Translations under genes and position numbers: made by a program
Notes under the pieces: generated by a model
Seen by the model: only the letters and a program-made list of their open reading frames with translations
The model's database searches: none
Told to the model about the DNA's origin: nothing
In this document: positions 1 through 5,938 of the stretch, piece by piece
How the letters are laid out: every line of letters starts with the position of its first letter
Numbering within the stretch: the first letter of the stretch is position 1
Assembly: GCA_021298875.1 (NCBI GenBank)
Contig: JAJTHJ010000362.1
Location: forward strand, 1 to 5,938
Direction of reading: 5' to 3'
Origin: Burkholderiales bacterium
Lineage (GTDB): Bacteria; Pseudomonadota; Gammaproteobacteria; Burkholderiales; Burkholderiaceae_F
Length of the DNA: 5,938 nucleotides

Positions 1-2
1 CC

Positions 3-50
3 GGCCGCGCGCTGCTGGCGCACGAGCTCGCGCATCTGCGCCAGCAGGCG
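3..50 (+). other. C-terminal end of a DUF4157 domain with HExxH motif, cut by the window edge
   Basis: The first codons read GRALLAHELAHLRQQA. This matches the most conserved part of DUF4157 (Pfam PF13699), whose usual ending is close to LLAHELTHVVQQ. HELAH (bases 21-35) is an HExxH zinc-peptidase-type motif with both histidines and the glutamate intact. The same block occurs complete in the next gene at 4859-4903. At DNA level the two 45-base stretches agree at 37 positions by my count. The family is often described as putative metallopeptidase; activity here is not shown by sequence alone. Confidence 0.88.
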
Positions 51-3000
51 GTGCGGGGCCGCGCCTTCCTGGCCTGTCAGCAGCGGCCCGATCTGGCGCC
101 CTCGCAGCCGGGCGAGATCGTCACCGAACTGCGGCCGGGGCTGATCCAGCGCAGCGGGCGCGGCTATCTGCGGCTGATCGCCGGCGGCCGGGAGTGGCTG
201 CGGCTGGAATGGAATCCGGCGCACACCACCGCACCGGAGGTCACTTTTGCCGAGACCGAGCGCTCCGGCGGCCGCGGCTACGGCCTGCGCGTGCTGGCCG
301 ATTACGAGGTGCATTGCTGGCTGACCCGTGCAGTGGAAGCCACCGACACCACCTCGATGTACCGGCTCTTTTCCTACGACCTGCGCTTTACCGGCACCCT
401 GGAAGTCGATGGCCACGAGGTGCCGCTGCCGTACCGGCACCGCGAGTTCTACCGACCCGAGCGCTCGGTGGAATTCGAGGAGCGGCCGCTGCCGCTGACG
501 CCACCCACGCCAGAGTCGCTGGAGCCGCTGGCCGATGCGCCGGCGCCCACCACGGCGCCCGACCAGTTGCAGCACGCGCAGGAGCAGGCCCGCGAGCAGG
601 ATCTGATCCGCGGTCACCCGGCCTTCGACAGCCGCGCCGAGATGGAGGCCTATATCGCCGCCCATCCGGAAGAGTCCTTCATCGGCATCGGTACCACCTT
701 TGGCCGCTTTGTCGCCCGGCGAGTCAACGAAGCCGAATTGCAGCGGCTGGCCGGGGCGCTGCGCAGCGACCCCGACCGCCTGCCCGAAGAGGCCTGGGAC
801 GCCGAGCGCCACCGCAGCGCCTGGAGCGTGACCGGCATCTACCAGCAGGGCCATGCGGTCGATCTGGAAGTCTTCGCCAACCGGTATTACAGCGAAGACA
901 TCCAGGCCGAGATCGGCCGCGAGGGCGAGCTGGAAGAGGCCGAGATCTACCGCGTCGGCAGCCGCTCGTTCGGCCGCAAGACGCTCGACCACGATCAGGC
1001 CAGCGCGCGCTGGACCGCGCTGGATGAGATGCCCACCGCGACGCTGCGGCGGCTGGAGACGGAACCCGGCCACCGCTTCTACAAGCTGCGGGTGCGCGGC
1101 GCCGGCCGCCTGCACGAGATCGACGAGCAGTACTTCGAAGGCCGCGACGCCTTCAACCGCGAGATCGCGACCCGGCCCGATACCGGCTGGGTCGCGCTGT
1201 ACAACGCAATGGTCGAGTCGCCGTCGGCCCCCGGGATCACCCGCTACCTGATGGCGCAACTGGACCGCGAGGGCCGCGCCACGCCGCTGGTGGCGCAGTT
1301 GACCGGCCGGCCGCAACTGGCCGAGGCGGTCAGCCGCCGCGTGTACTTCCACGTCGAGGACCGTGCGCAGCAACTGGCACTGCAACGGATCGAGGCCGGC
1401 CGCCGCCAGCTCGAGCCCTATGCCACCCGCAACGAGCGGATGCAGGCCTTCGTGCTCGGCTTTCCGGACATGAATGCCGAGCAGCGCAGCGAGGCCTTGC
1501 GCTTCCTCGGCGTACCGGCCGATCAGCAGAGCCATGTGAGCGAGATGCTGTCCACCCGCGAGGCGGCGTTGCGGGTCGCGCTCGGCCTGGAAGAGAGCGT
1601 CACCGAAGAAGAGTGGGAGACGGCGATGGCGGACAACACGGCGGCCGGCGGCGCGATCCGCACTACCGTCACCTACCGCGTGTCGCTGGAACAGATGATG
1701 CGCTGGGCGCAGGCCACGCTGGACGGCTATGGCCAGGCCGCCGCCCAACTGCAAAGCGGCGCAGTCAAGGCGCTGCGGCTGGAGGGCGAGCTGGGCACCG
1801 AGGTGCGGCGTGCGGTGTATCGCGAAATGGGCTTCCACCGGCTCGACCCGGCGGGCTTCCCGCACGGGCAGGAGACCGAGGGCTGGTTCCCCGATCCGCT
1901 GGACGCCGGTTCGATCGCCTTCACCTCGCTCGCCGAGCAGATGTACGCCAATCACGTGCGGAGCGAGGCCAGCACCGGCACCGTGCTGCACGTGCTGGCG
2001 GTCACCGCGATGGTGGTGGCCAGCATCGCGATGATCCTGATCGCGCAGGAGGCCGGGGTGGTCGCCGCCGGGCTGCTGTTCGCCGAAGGCTCGGCCGCGT
2101 TCGTCGCCACCGAGATCGTGGTGAGCGGCCTGGTGATGACCGCGCTGGCCGAGATGCAGACCCGCGTGCTGGAAGGGCGCTGGAGCGAGCCGGGCGAGGT
2201 CGTCGGCCACGCGGCGCTCAACATCGCCACTTTCGGCGCCTTCCGTTACCTGAACACCCTGCTGGCGGCCGGCGCGCGCTCGTTCGTCACCGCGCGGGTC
2301 GGTGGCGAGGAAGCCTTTGTCGCCTCGCGCGGTGCGCAGCGCGCGGCCGAGGCGCTGCGCATCGGCGGCATCGGCGCAACCTTCTTCACGCTCGGCATCG
2401 GCCAGCGGCTCGCCTCCGGCCAGGGCTTTTCCTCCTGGGGCGACTTCGCGTTGTTCGCCTACGAGAATCTGCTGACGCTGGCACTGCTGGAAGGCGGCGC
2501 CCATCTGGCGCGGCCGTTGATGACCGAAAGCGGCATCTGGGCACGACAGAACCGGCTCGGCGTCTTCGAGACCGAAATCACCGCCTTGCGCGGCGAGTCG
2601 CTGCGGCTGCAACGCGACCTCGCCTCGCTGGCGGCGCGGCCGCAGGCGGCCGAGCGCGACGCGCCGGCGCTGGCCGAGCGCACCACGCAGTTGCTGGAGA
2701 CGCAGCGCGCGCTGTGCGAACGGTTGCGCGAGAGCTTCCGTACCCGCAGCGACGCGCGCGCGCTGGAAGCGCAAGCCGGCGCCGAGCTGCAAGCCATCGA
2801 CGCGGCGCTGGGCGGCATCCGCCAGGCGCAGTTCCTCCGGGCACAGCGGATCACGCCGATCGAAGGTTCCGAATCGGTGTTCAGCTACGAAGGTGGCAGC
2901 GCCGCGGTCGAGCGCTTTCGCGAGTTCTACGGCAGCGAGCGGGTGCGCGCGGCCGAGGACGGGACGCTGCGGGTCGAGGTGCCGGGGCTGGAGACCGGCG

Positions 3001-4160
3001 AACTCGTGTTCGTGCCGGCCGAAAGCCTGGCGCCGCCGGTGGGCGCCCCCGCCGGCGCGGCCCCGACGGTACCGACGATCGTCGAGCGGCAGCTCGCGCT
3101 GCGGGCACGCCAGCAGGCGCTGCTCGCGCGCGCGCGCCGGCTCGGCGTCACCGATCCAACCTTGACCGCCATCAGCGCGGCGCGGCTGCAGGTGGCGCAG
3201 CGCACCCGGCCCGAGGCGCTGGACGCGGCCGAGCGGCTGATCGCCGAGGCCGAGCGGGTGGCCGGCGCGGAGATGGAAAACCAGACCCGCAACGTACTGG
3301 CCAATCTGCGCAGGCGGCTCGGTGCCCGCGCGATCGACCAGATTCGCGCCGGCGAGTTGGCCGGTGTGACCGACGCGGACCTCGCGGACGTGCTGTGGCA
3401 GGCGCGCGGGCTGAAAAACATGGGGGTGGCGCAGTTGCGGGCGCTGGTGTTCGCGGCGCGACCGGGCGAGCCGGCGATCGACTTTCCGCGGCTGCTGCGC
3501 ACGATACGGAGCGGCGGCTTCAATGTCGCCGACCGCAACTTTGCGCTGGAGACCTTCACCCAGATGATGGAGCTGCGCATCCCTGGTGCGCGTCAGACGC
3601 TGGCCGACATGGCGCGCTCGACCGGCAGCTTTCGCGGCGGGCTGTTCGAGATGGAGGCGATCCGTTATCTGGGCGGCGTCGAGCAGGTGCGCGGCAGTCA
3701 GGTGCGGCGTGCGATCGGCGCCCGCGCCCGCGAGTACGACATCGAGCTCACCAACGGCACGCGGGTCGAGTGCAAGGACTGGGCGACCTGGGAATACGCG
3801 GAAGAAAGCCTGGGCGATCCGTTCGCGCGCGACATGCTGGCGCTGACCGACAACTTCGCCAACCCTGCCGGGATGCGCCGGCTGCGTTATCTGTTCCGCA
3901 GCCCGCCACCGCGCTCGGTGGAGAACATCCGGCTATTCCTGCGCGGCCGGCTTGAACGGCTGCTCACCGAGCGCGGCGCCGATCGGGCCACCCGCGACGC
4001 GATGCTGGCGGAGTTCGACGACTACCTGTTGCTGGTGGAAGCCCCGGACCTGCAACGCACGGGAGGTGTGCCGCTGCCCGACCCGCGGATTGCACCGCCG
4101 CCGGGGCCGCCGCCGCGGCGCGACGAAGACGACGAGGATGCCGGCACGGCCGGCAACTGA
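3..4160 (+). CDS. DUF4157-headed modular toxin candidate with C-terminal PD-(D/E)xK nuclease domain (5' partial)
   Basis: Likely a large secreted or injected effector that would cut nucleic acid in a target cell. The 5' end is missing: the frame is open from base 3, and 1,385 residues remain before TGA at 4158-4160. Numbering from codon 3-5, residues 1-15 are the end of a DUF4157 domain with HELAH at 7-11. Residues about 36-161 are beta-rich, 162-188 are a Pro/Ala linker, and 201-396 are mixed alpha/beta that I do not recognise. Residues 661-829 contain several hydrophobic stretches, and 854-946 and 1024-1116 are Arg/Glu/Ala/Leu-rich and probably coiled coil. Residues 1208-1346 fit a PD-(D/E)xK nuclease. 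The tail 1347-1385 is Pro-rich then acidic. A GTG at 51 could pass as a start, but it lies inside the conserved domain and has no convincing ribosome binding site. The next gene begins 29 bases downstream and also has DUF4157. The frame and domain order are seen; toxin function and export route are inferred. Confidence 0.85.
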   Translation, partial: GRALLAHELAHLRQQAVRGRAFLACQQRPDLAPSQPGEIVTELRPGLIQRSGRGYLRLIAGGREWLRLEWNPAHTTAPEVTFAETERSGGRGYGLRVLADYEVHCWLTRAVEATDTTSMYRLFSYDLRFTGTLEVDGHEVPLPYRHREFYRPERSVEFEERPLPLTPPTPESLEPLADAPAPTTAPDQLQHAQEQAREQDLIRGHPAFDSRAEMEAYIAAHPEESFIGIGTTFGRFVARRVNEAELQRLAGALRSDPDRLPEEAWDAERHRSAWSVTGIYQQGHAVDLEVFANRYYSEDIQAEIGREGELEEAEIYRVGSRSFGRKTLDHDQASARWTALDEMPTATLRRLETEPGHRFYKLRVRGAGRLHEIDEQYFEGRDAFNREIATRPDTGWVALYNAMVESPSAPGITRYLMAQLDREGRATPLVAQLTGRPQLAEAVSRRVYFHVEDRAQQLALQRIEAGRRQLEPYATRNERMQAFVLGFPDMNAEQRSEALRFLGVPADQQSHVSEMLSTREAALRVALGLEESVTEEEWETAMADNTAAGGAIRTTVTYRVSLEQMMRWAQATLDGYGQAAAQLQSGAVKALRLEGELGTEVRRAVYREMGFHRLDPAGFPHGQETEGWFPDPLDAGSIAFTSLAEQMYANHVRSEASTGTVLHVLAVTAMVVASIAMILIAQEAGVVAAGLLFAEGSAAFVATEIVVSGLVMTALAEMQTRVLEGRWSEPGEVVGHAALNIATFGAFRYLNTLLAAGARSFVTARVGGEEAFVASRGAQRAAEALRIGGIGATFFTLGIGQRLASGQGFSSWGDFALFAYENLLTLALLEGGAHLARPLMTESGIWARQNRLGVFETEITALRGESLRLQRDLASLAARPQAAERDAPALAERTTQLLETQRALCERLRESFRTRSDARALEAQAGAELQAIDAALGGIRQAQFLRAQRITPIEGSESVFSYEGGSAAVERFREFYGSERVRAAEDGTLRVEVPGLETGELVFVPAESLAPPVGAPAGAAPTVPTIVERQLALRARQQALLARARRLGVTDPTLTAISAARLQVAQRTRPEALDAAERLIAEAERVAGAEMENQTRNVLANLRRRLGARAIDQIRAGELAGVTDADLADVLWQARGLKNMGVAQLRALVFAARPGEPAIDFPRLLRTIRSGGFNVADRNFALETFTQMMELRIPGARQTLADMARSTGSFRGGLFEMEAIRYLGGVEQVRGSQVRRAIGARAREYDIELTNGTRVECKDWATWEYAEESLGDPFARDMLALTDNFANPAGMRRLRYLFRSPPPRSVENIRLFLRGRLERLLTERGADRATRDAMLAEFDDYLLLVEAPDLQRTGGVPLPDPRIAPPPGPPPRRDEDDEDAGTAGN
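1977..2489 (+). other. Hydrophobic, possibly membrane-inserting region within the first protein
   Basis: Residues 661-829 of the first protein include several long uncharged stretches: bases 1983-2045 (starting VLHVLAVTAMVVAS), 2055-2150 (includes GVVAAGLLFAEGS and VVSGLVMTALA), and weaker ones at 2223-2270, 2361-2402 and 2445-2489. The first two are long enough to span a membrane, possibly as a helical hairpin; the last three are marginal. A hydrophobic block between an N-terminal head and a C-terminal enzyme is common in polymorphic and injected toxins, where it may help the enzyme cross a membrane. That role is inference. It could instead be a buried core of a soluble helical domain, since the segments are rich in Ala and Gly. 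Confidence 0.6.
2562..2840 (+). other. Predicted coiled-coil segment in the first protein
   Basis: Residues 854-946 are dense in Leu, Ala, Arg, Glu and Gln, with hydrophobic residues recurring at heptad-like spacing (for example ITALRGESLRLQRDLASL and TQLLETQRALCERLRESF). There is no proline except near RPQ and APA, which would break it into two or three helices. A second similar helical stretch lies at 3072-3350, after a short beta-like segment (2841-3029). These probably form a rod or packing helices between the hydrophobic block and the nuclease. This is judged by eye, without a coiled-coil score. Confidence 0.5.
3624..4040 (+). other. C-terminal PD-(D/E)xK (restriction-endonuclease-like) nuclease domain
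   Basis: The segment follows the order expected of a restriction-endonuclease-like fold. A first helix (GGLFEMEAIRYLGG) carries a conserved-type Glu at residue 1216. Next comes a strand region, then EYDIELTNG with Asp1246, a tight turn, and the strand TRVECKDW giving E1256-x-K1258. Helix, strand and helix elements follow (DPFARDMLAL, RRLRYLF, ENIRLFLRGRLERLL), ending in the strand YLLLVE. Asp plus ExK nine to eleven residues later is the usual metal-binding and catalytic set. Many polymorphic toxins carry such a domain (Tox-REase families), at the extreme C-terminus. Here only a 39-residue Pro/Asp/Glu tail follows. The motif is short and the fold is assigned by eye, so the exact family is not named. 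Confidence 0.68.
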
Positions 4161-4174
4161 CGGTTGCGACCGTC
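4159..4174 (+). other. Short perfect hairpin between the two genes, overlapping the upstream stop codon
   Basis: GACGGT (4159-4164) and ACCGTC (4169-4174) are perfect reverse complements around the loop TGCG, and a T-G wobble (4158/4175) could add a seventh pair. The stem takes in the last two bases of the upstream TGA and ends at the Shine-Dalgarno sequence of the next gene. There is no run of T after it, so it is not an intrinsic terminator. It could tie initiation of the second gene to ribosomes arriving from the first, or be chance in GC-rich DNA. Confidence 0.4.
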
Positions 4175-4180
4175 GAGGGA
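4175..4180 (+). promoter_or_regulatory. Ribosome binding site of the second DUF4157 gene
   Basis: GAGGGA contains GAGG, complementary to the 16S rRNA 3' end. Nine bases separate it from ATG at 4190-4192. This fixes the start of the second gene, which is in frame with HELVH at 4877-4891. No other ATG, GTG or TTG in this frame lies between the upstream stop and 4190. Confidence 0.7.
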
Positions 4181-4189
4181 GCAAAGACG

Positions 4190-5938
4190 ATGTCCAGGCT
4201 GGCCCAGGAAAGCCGCAGAGATCGCACCGGCAACCGGTCGCGCCGGCCGGACGCTGTATCGGGCGGGCGCGGCCTGCGCGGCACGGCCCCGGCAAGTGGA
4301 CGCGCGCTACCCGCCGCGAGCAACGCAGCGGCGCCGAGCGGACCGTTTCAGTCGCTGCGCGCTCCCGGCCCGGGCGCAGCCGGCGCCTGCGCCTGCGGTG
4401 GCGGCGAATGCCTGCAATGCCGACGCAAGGCCCTCGGCCTGCAAGCCAAGATGCAGGTGGGCGGCGTTCACGACGAGCAGGAGCGCGAAGCCGACCGTGT
4501 GGCCGCGCAGCTATTGCAGATGCGCACGCCCGACGCCGCCCATGGCGGCTGCGCCGACGGCCGCTGCGCCCCGGCCCAAGCGAGTCCGGCGCCGCGCATC
4601 CAGCGCCGCGCCGCGGGTGCCGACAGCGCGCCGGCGGCTGTAGCCAACGACTTCACGCGCCGGCTCGGCCCGGCGCAGCCGCTGGCGCCGGCTACGCGCG
4701 CGTACTTCGAGCCGAGAATGGACATGGACCTGGGCGGGGTGCAGGTGCATGCCGGCACCGAGGCGGCCCAGGCCAGCAGCAAAATCGGCGCGCGCGCCTT
4801 TACCGTGGGCAACCGCATCGCCTTCGGGGCCGGCCAGTACGCGCCGCAGATGCCGGCCGGCCGCGAGCTGCTGGCGCACGAGCTGGTGCACGTGGCGCAG
4901 CAGAGCAGCGTGATCCGCCGCAAGCCCGGCGATCCGCCCGCCCCGGTGCAGTCCACGCCGGCCGCGCCGGCCTCGGCCGACATCAAGGACGTGATGGCGT
5001 TTTACGCGCGGCTGCCGCCCACCGACATCAAGCAGTACTTCGTGGTGAGCGGCAATCATCTGTCGATCTACGGCAAGGACGGCAAGGCCCGCGACGGCTT
5101 CACCCTGCAACGGCCGGGCCAGTTGGAGGTCAAGGGCTATTACCTCGGCAATCCGTTCTTCGGCGCGGGCTGGGTCTGGATTTCGGAGAACGCCAAGAAG
5201 GAGCTCGAAGTCACCGGCCTGTCGAAAATGGGCATGGCCGAGCAGAAGAAGAAGACCCCCCAGGGCGAACTGCTGCGGCTGCTCGACCAGGAGCTGTACG
5301 TCATCGACTGGATCAAGGATGAGGACATCAAGCGCTTCTGGGAGAGGAAAGAGCAGGGTCTGATCGCGATGGCGGTGCTCAATACCCCGCTGAAGGAAGC
5401 CGCAGGTGGCGCCGGCAAGGAAGGGCCGGTGCTGAGCAGGAACTACCCGGACTGGTTCAAGGCGCTGAAGGCCAAGGTCGAAGAGAAGATCGCCGCCGAC
5501 CGCAGCGCCGATAAGGCCAATCCCAACTTGCCGGACCGCATCTACTTTTACGGCTCCGACAAGGTACAGGCGCAGAAGGGCGCGGACGCCTGGACGATCG
5601 AGGTCGAGAAAGGCAAGCGCGAGGCCTATCTGACGGTGGTGAAGAAAAGCTGGGACGACGCGCCCGACAAGACCGTGTACGCGCAGCAGGTCGCGCAGGA
5701 GCTGTACAAGAAAGTGAAGCTGATGGCCGATGAGGCCCAGCTGCAAAAGGACGAGCAGAAGGAGATCGCCGAGATCGACGGCACCGGCGCCGCGAGAAAG
5801 AAAGGCAGCAAATGGGGCTGGGCCGTCGCGCTGAAAAAGCAGATCGAAACGCTGCTTGCCGCGCAGAAGAAGAGTGCGCCCGAGGCCAGGGAGTTCCCCG
5901 CCAAGCTGACGCTGGCCACCCAGGGCGAAGACAAGGCC
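4190..5938 (+). CDS. DUF4157 (HExxH) protein with N-terminal Cys motif and unrecognised Lys-rich C-terminal region (3' partial)
   Basis: This reading frame runs from ATG at 4190 to the last base without a stop, giving 583 residues with the C-terminus missing. Residues 1-40 are Arg/Gly-rich and look disordered; no signal peptide is seen. Residues 67-77 form C-x-C-x4-C-x2-C, and a second pair lies at C121 and C126. Residues 84-104 (LQAKMQV...EREADRV) match the segment that typically precedes DUF4157. Residues about 156-238 are a full DUF4157 domain, with GGVQVHAGTEAAQ, ARAFTVGNRIAFGAGQY and LLAHELVHVAQQ; the zinc-type motif is H230-E231-x2-H234. Residues 240-583 are Lys-rich, mixed alpha/beta, and match no family I know. 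The gene sits 29 bases after a DUF4157-nuclease gene, so both are probably co-transcribed. DUF4157 proteins are often cargo of extracellular contractile injection systems; whether this one is a toxin, a loader or a processing peptidase cannot be told. Confidence 0.9.
   Translation, partial: MSRLAQESRRDRTGNRSRRPDAVSGGRGLRGTAPASGRALPAASNAAAPSGPFQSLRAPGPGAAGACACGGGECLQCRRKALGLQAKMQVGGVHDEQEREADRVAAQLLQMRTPDAAHGGCADGRCAPAQASPAPRIQRRAAGADSAPAAVANDFTRRLGPAQPLAPATRAYFEPRMDMDLGGVQVHAGTEAAQASSKIGARAFTVGNRIAFGAGQYAPQMPAGRELLAHELVHVAQQSSVIRRKPGDPPAPVQSTPAAPASADIKDVMAFYARLPPTDIKQYFVVSGNHLSIYGKDGKARDGFTLQRPGQLEVKGYYLGNPFFGAGWVWISENAKKELEVTGLSKMGMAEQKKKTPQGELLRLLDQELYVIDWIKDEDIKRFWERKEQGLIAMAVLNTPLKEAAGGAGKEGPVLSRNYPDWFKALKAKVEEKIAADRSADKANPNLPDRIYFYGSDKVQAQKGADAWTIEVEKGKREAYLTVVKKSWDDAPDKTVYAQQVAQELYKKVKLMADEAQLQKDEQKEIAEIDGTGAARKKGSKWGWAVALKKQIETLLAAQKKSAPEAREFPAKLTLATQGEDKA
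4388..4420 (+). other. Cysteine cluster CxC-x4-CxxC in the second DUF4157 protein
   Basis: Residues 67-77 read CACGGGECLQC, with a further pair CADGRC at residues 121-126 (bases 4550-4567). These six are the only cysteines in the 583 visible residues. N-terminal CxCGG...CxxC motifs followed by LQxK and EREADR are, as I recall, frequent in DUF4157 proteins. Four cysteines at this spacing could hold zinc or form disulfides; the sequence does not decide which. Confidence 0.7.
4655..4903 (+). other. Complete DUF4157 domain with HELVH motif
   Basis: Residues 156-238 of the second protein follow the family order. An RRLGPAQPLAP...FEPRM lead-in is followed by GGVQVHAGTEAAQASSKIGA, then ARAFTVGNRIAFGAGQYAP, then the terminal AGRELLAHELVHVAQQ. 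H230, E231 and H234 of HExxH are intact. Length and order agree with a normal, complete DUF4157 (about 80 residues). It is the reference copy for recognising the truncated one at bases 3-50. Confidence 0.92.
4908..5938 (+). other. Unrecognised lysine-rich C-terminal region of the second protein
   Basis: After the DUF4157 domain and a Pro/Ala linker (residues 246-263), residues 264 onward change in character. Lysine replaces arginine as the main basic residue, tryptophan and tyrosine become common, and GC content falls (about 53% in bases 5701-5760, against about 78% in 2641-2700). Visible elements include beta-like IKQYFVVSGNHLSIYGKDGK and QLEVKGYYLGNPFFGAGWVW, then long charged helices (for example VAQELYKKVKLMADEAQLQK). 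There is no cysteine, no obvious membrane segment and no catalytic motif I can name. In other DUF4157 proteins this position holds the variable effector part, so an unknown activity is possible but not shown. Confidence 0.6.

Noticed and set aside
1613..3955. 780-codon open frame on the + strand inside the first gene
   Set aside because: It is a frame shadow: its product is extremely Arg/Gly/Ala-rich with no domain, while the overlapping frame has coherent domains and ends in the ExK nuclease pattern.
4159..4174. Hairpin as a Rho-independent terminator
   Set aside because: The stem is only 6 bp and is followed by a Shine-Dalgarno sequence and no T-run.
3..4903. The similar DNA around the two HExxH motifs as an insertion or attachment repeat
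   Set aside because: The similarity follows the reading frame and conserved protein residues (37 of 45 bases), as expected of shared domains and not of a mobile-element repeat.
3952..5322. 456-codon open frame on the + strand spanning the junction of the two genes
   Set aside because: It overlaps both supported genes in another frame, is Arg/Ala/Gly-rich throughout and shows no motif.
4511..5746. 411-codon open frame on the - strand opposite the second gene
   Set aside because: It is antisense to the frame with a complete DUF4157 domain; its His/Leu/Arg-rich composition is what GC-rich codons give when read backwards, and no family is recognised.
1..5938. tRNA, rRNA, CRISPR array or transposase gene
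   Set aside because: Both strands were scanned by eye and none of the characteristic sequences or repeat patterns was seen; nearly all bases belong to the two genes.

Overview
The window is GC-rich (by eye roughly 75% GC in the centre, nearer 55-65% at the right end). It is almost entirely coding on the + strand and holds two adjacent genes, both cut by the window edges. Codon choice (G/C at third positions), a purine-rich ribosome binding site and the protein families point to a high-GC bacterium. A Gram-negative such as a pseudomonadote or myxobacterium is plausible, but the sequence does not settle the taxon.

Region 3-4160 is the 3' part of a very large gene. Its first visible codons read GRALLAHELAHLRQQ, which is the end of a DUF4157 domain with its HExxH motif, so the true start lies upstream. 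The remaining ~1,370 residues contain a beta-rich segment, a mixed segment, a long hydrophobic block, coiled-coil/helical segments, and a C-terminal domain with the pattern of a PD-(D/E)xK nuclease (E1216, D1246, E1256-C-K1258, numbering from the first codon in the window). A short Pro-rich and acidic tail follows. This looks like a modular toxin: metallopeptidase-like head, hydrophobic middle, nuclease at the C-terminus.

Region 4161-4189 is a 29-base gap. It holds a perfect 6-bp hairpin that overlaps the upstream stop codon, followed at once by a Shine-Dalgarno sequence. Region 4190-5938 is the 5' part of a second gene. It has an Arg-rich N-terminus, a CxC-x4-CxxC motif, the LQxK...EREADR segment that often precedes DUF4157, a complete DUF4157 domain with HELVH, and then at least 340 residues of a lysine-rich C-terminal region that I do not recognise. 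The frame is open to the last base.

The two genes share only the DUF4157 module and carry different C-terminal regions. DUF4157 is a domain enriched in loci of extracellular contractile injection systems (eCIS) and in polymorphic toxins. My reading is that this is a cargo/effector section of such a locus, perhaps one transcription unit. No structural eCIS gene (sheath, tube, baseplate, AAA+ ATPase) and no clear immunity gene is visible, so the eCIS link is inference. I saw no RNA gene, mobile element, CRISPR array or intrinsic terminator.
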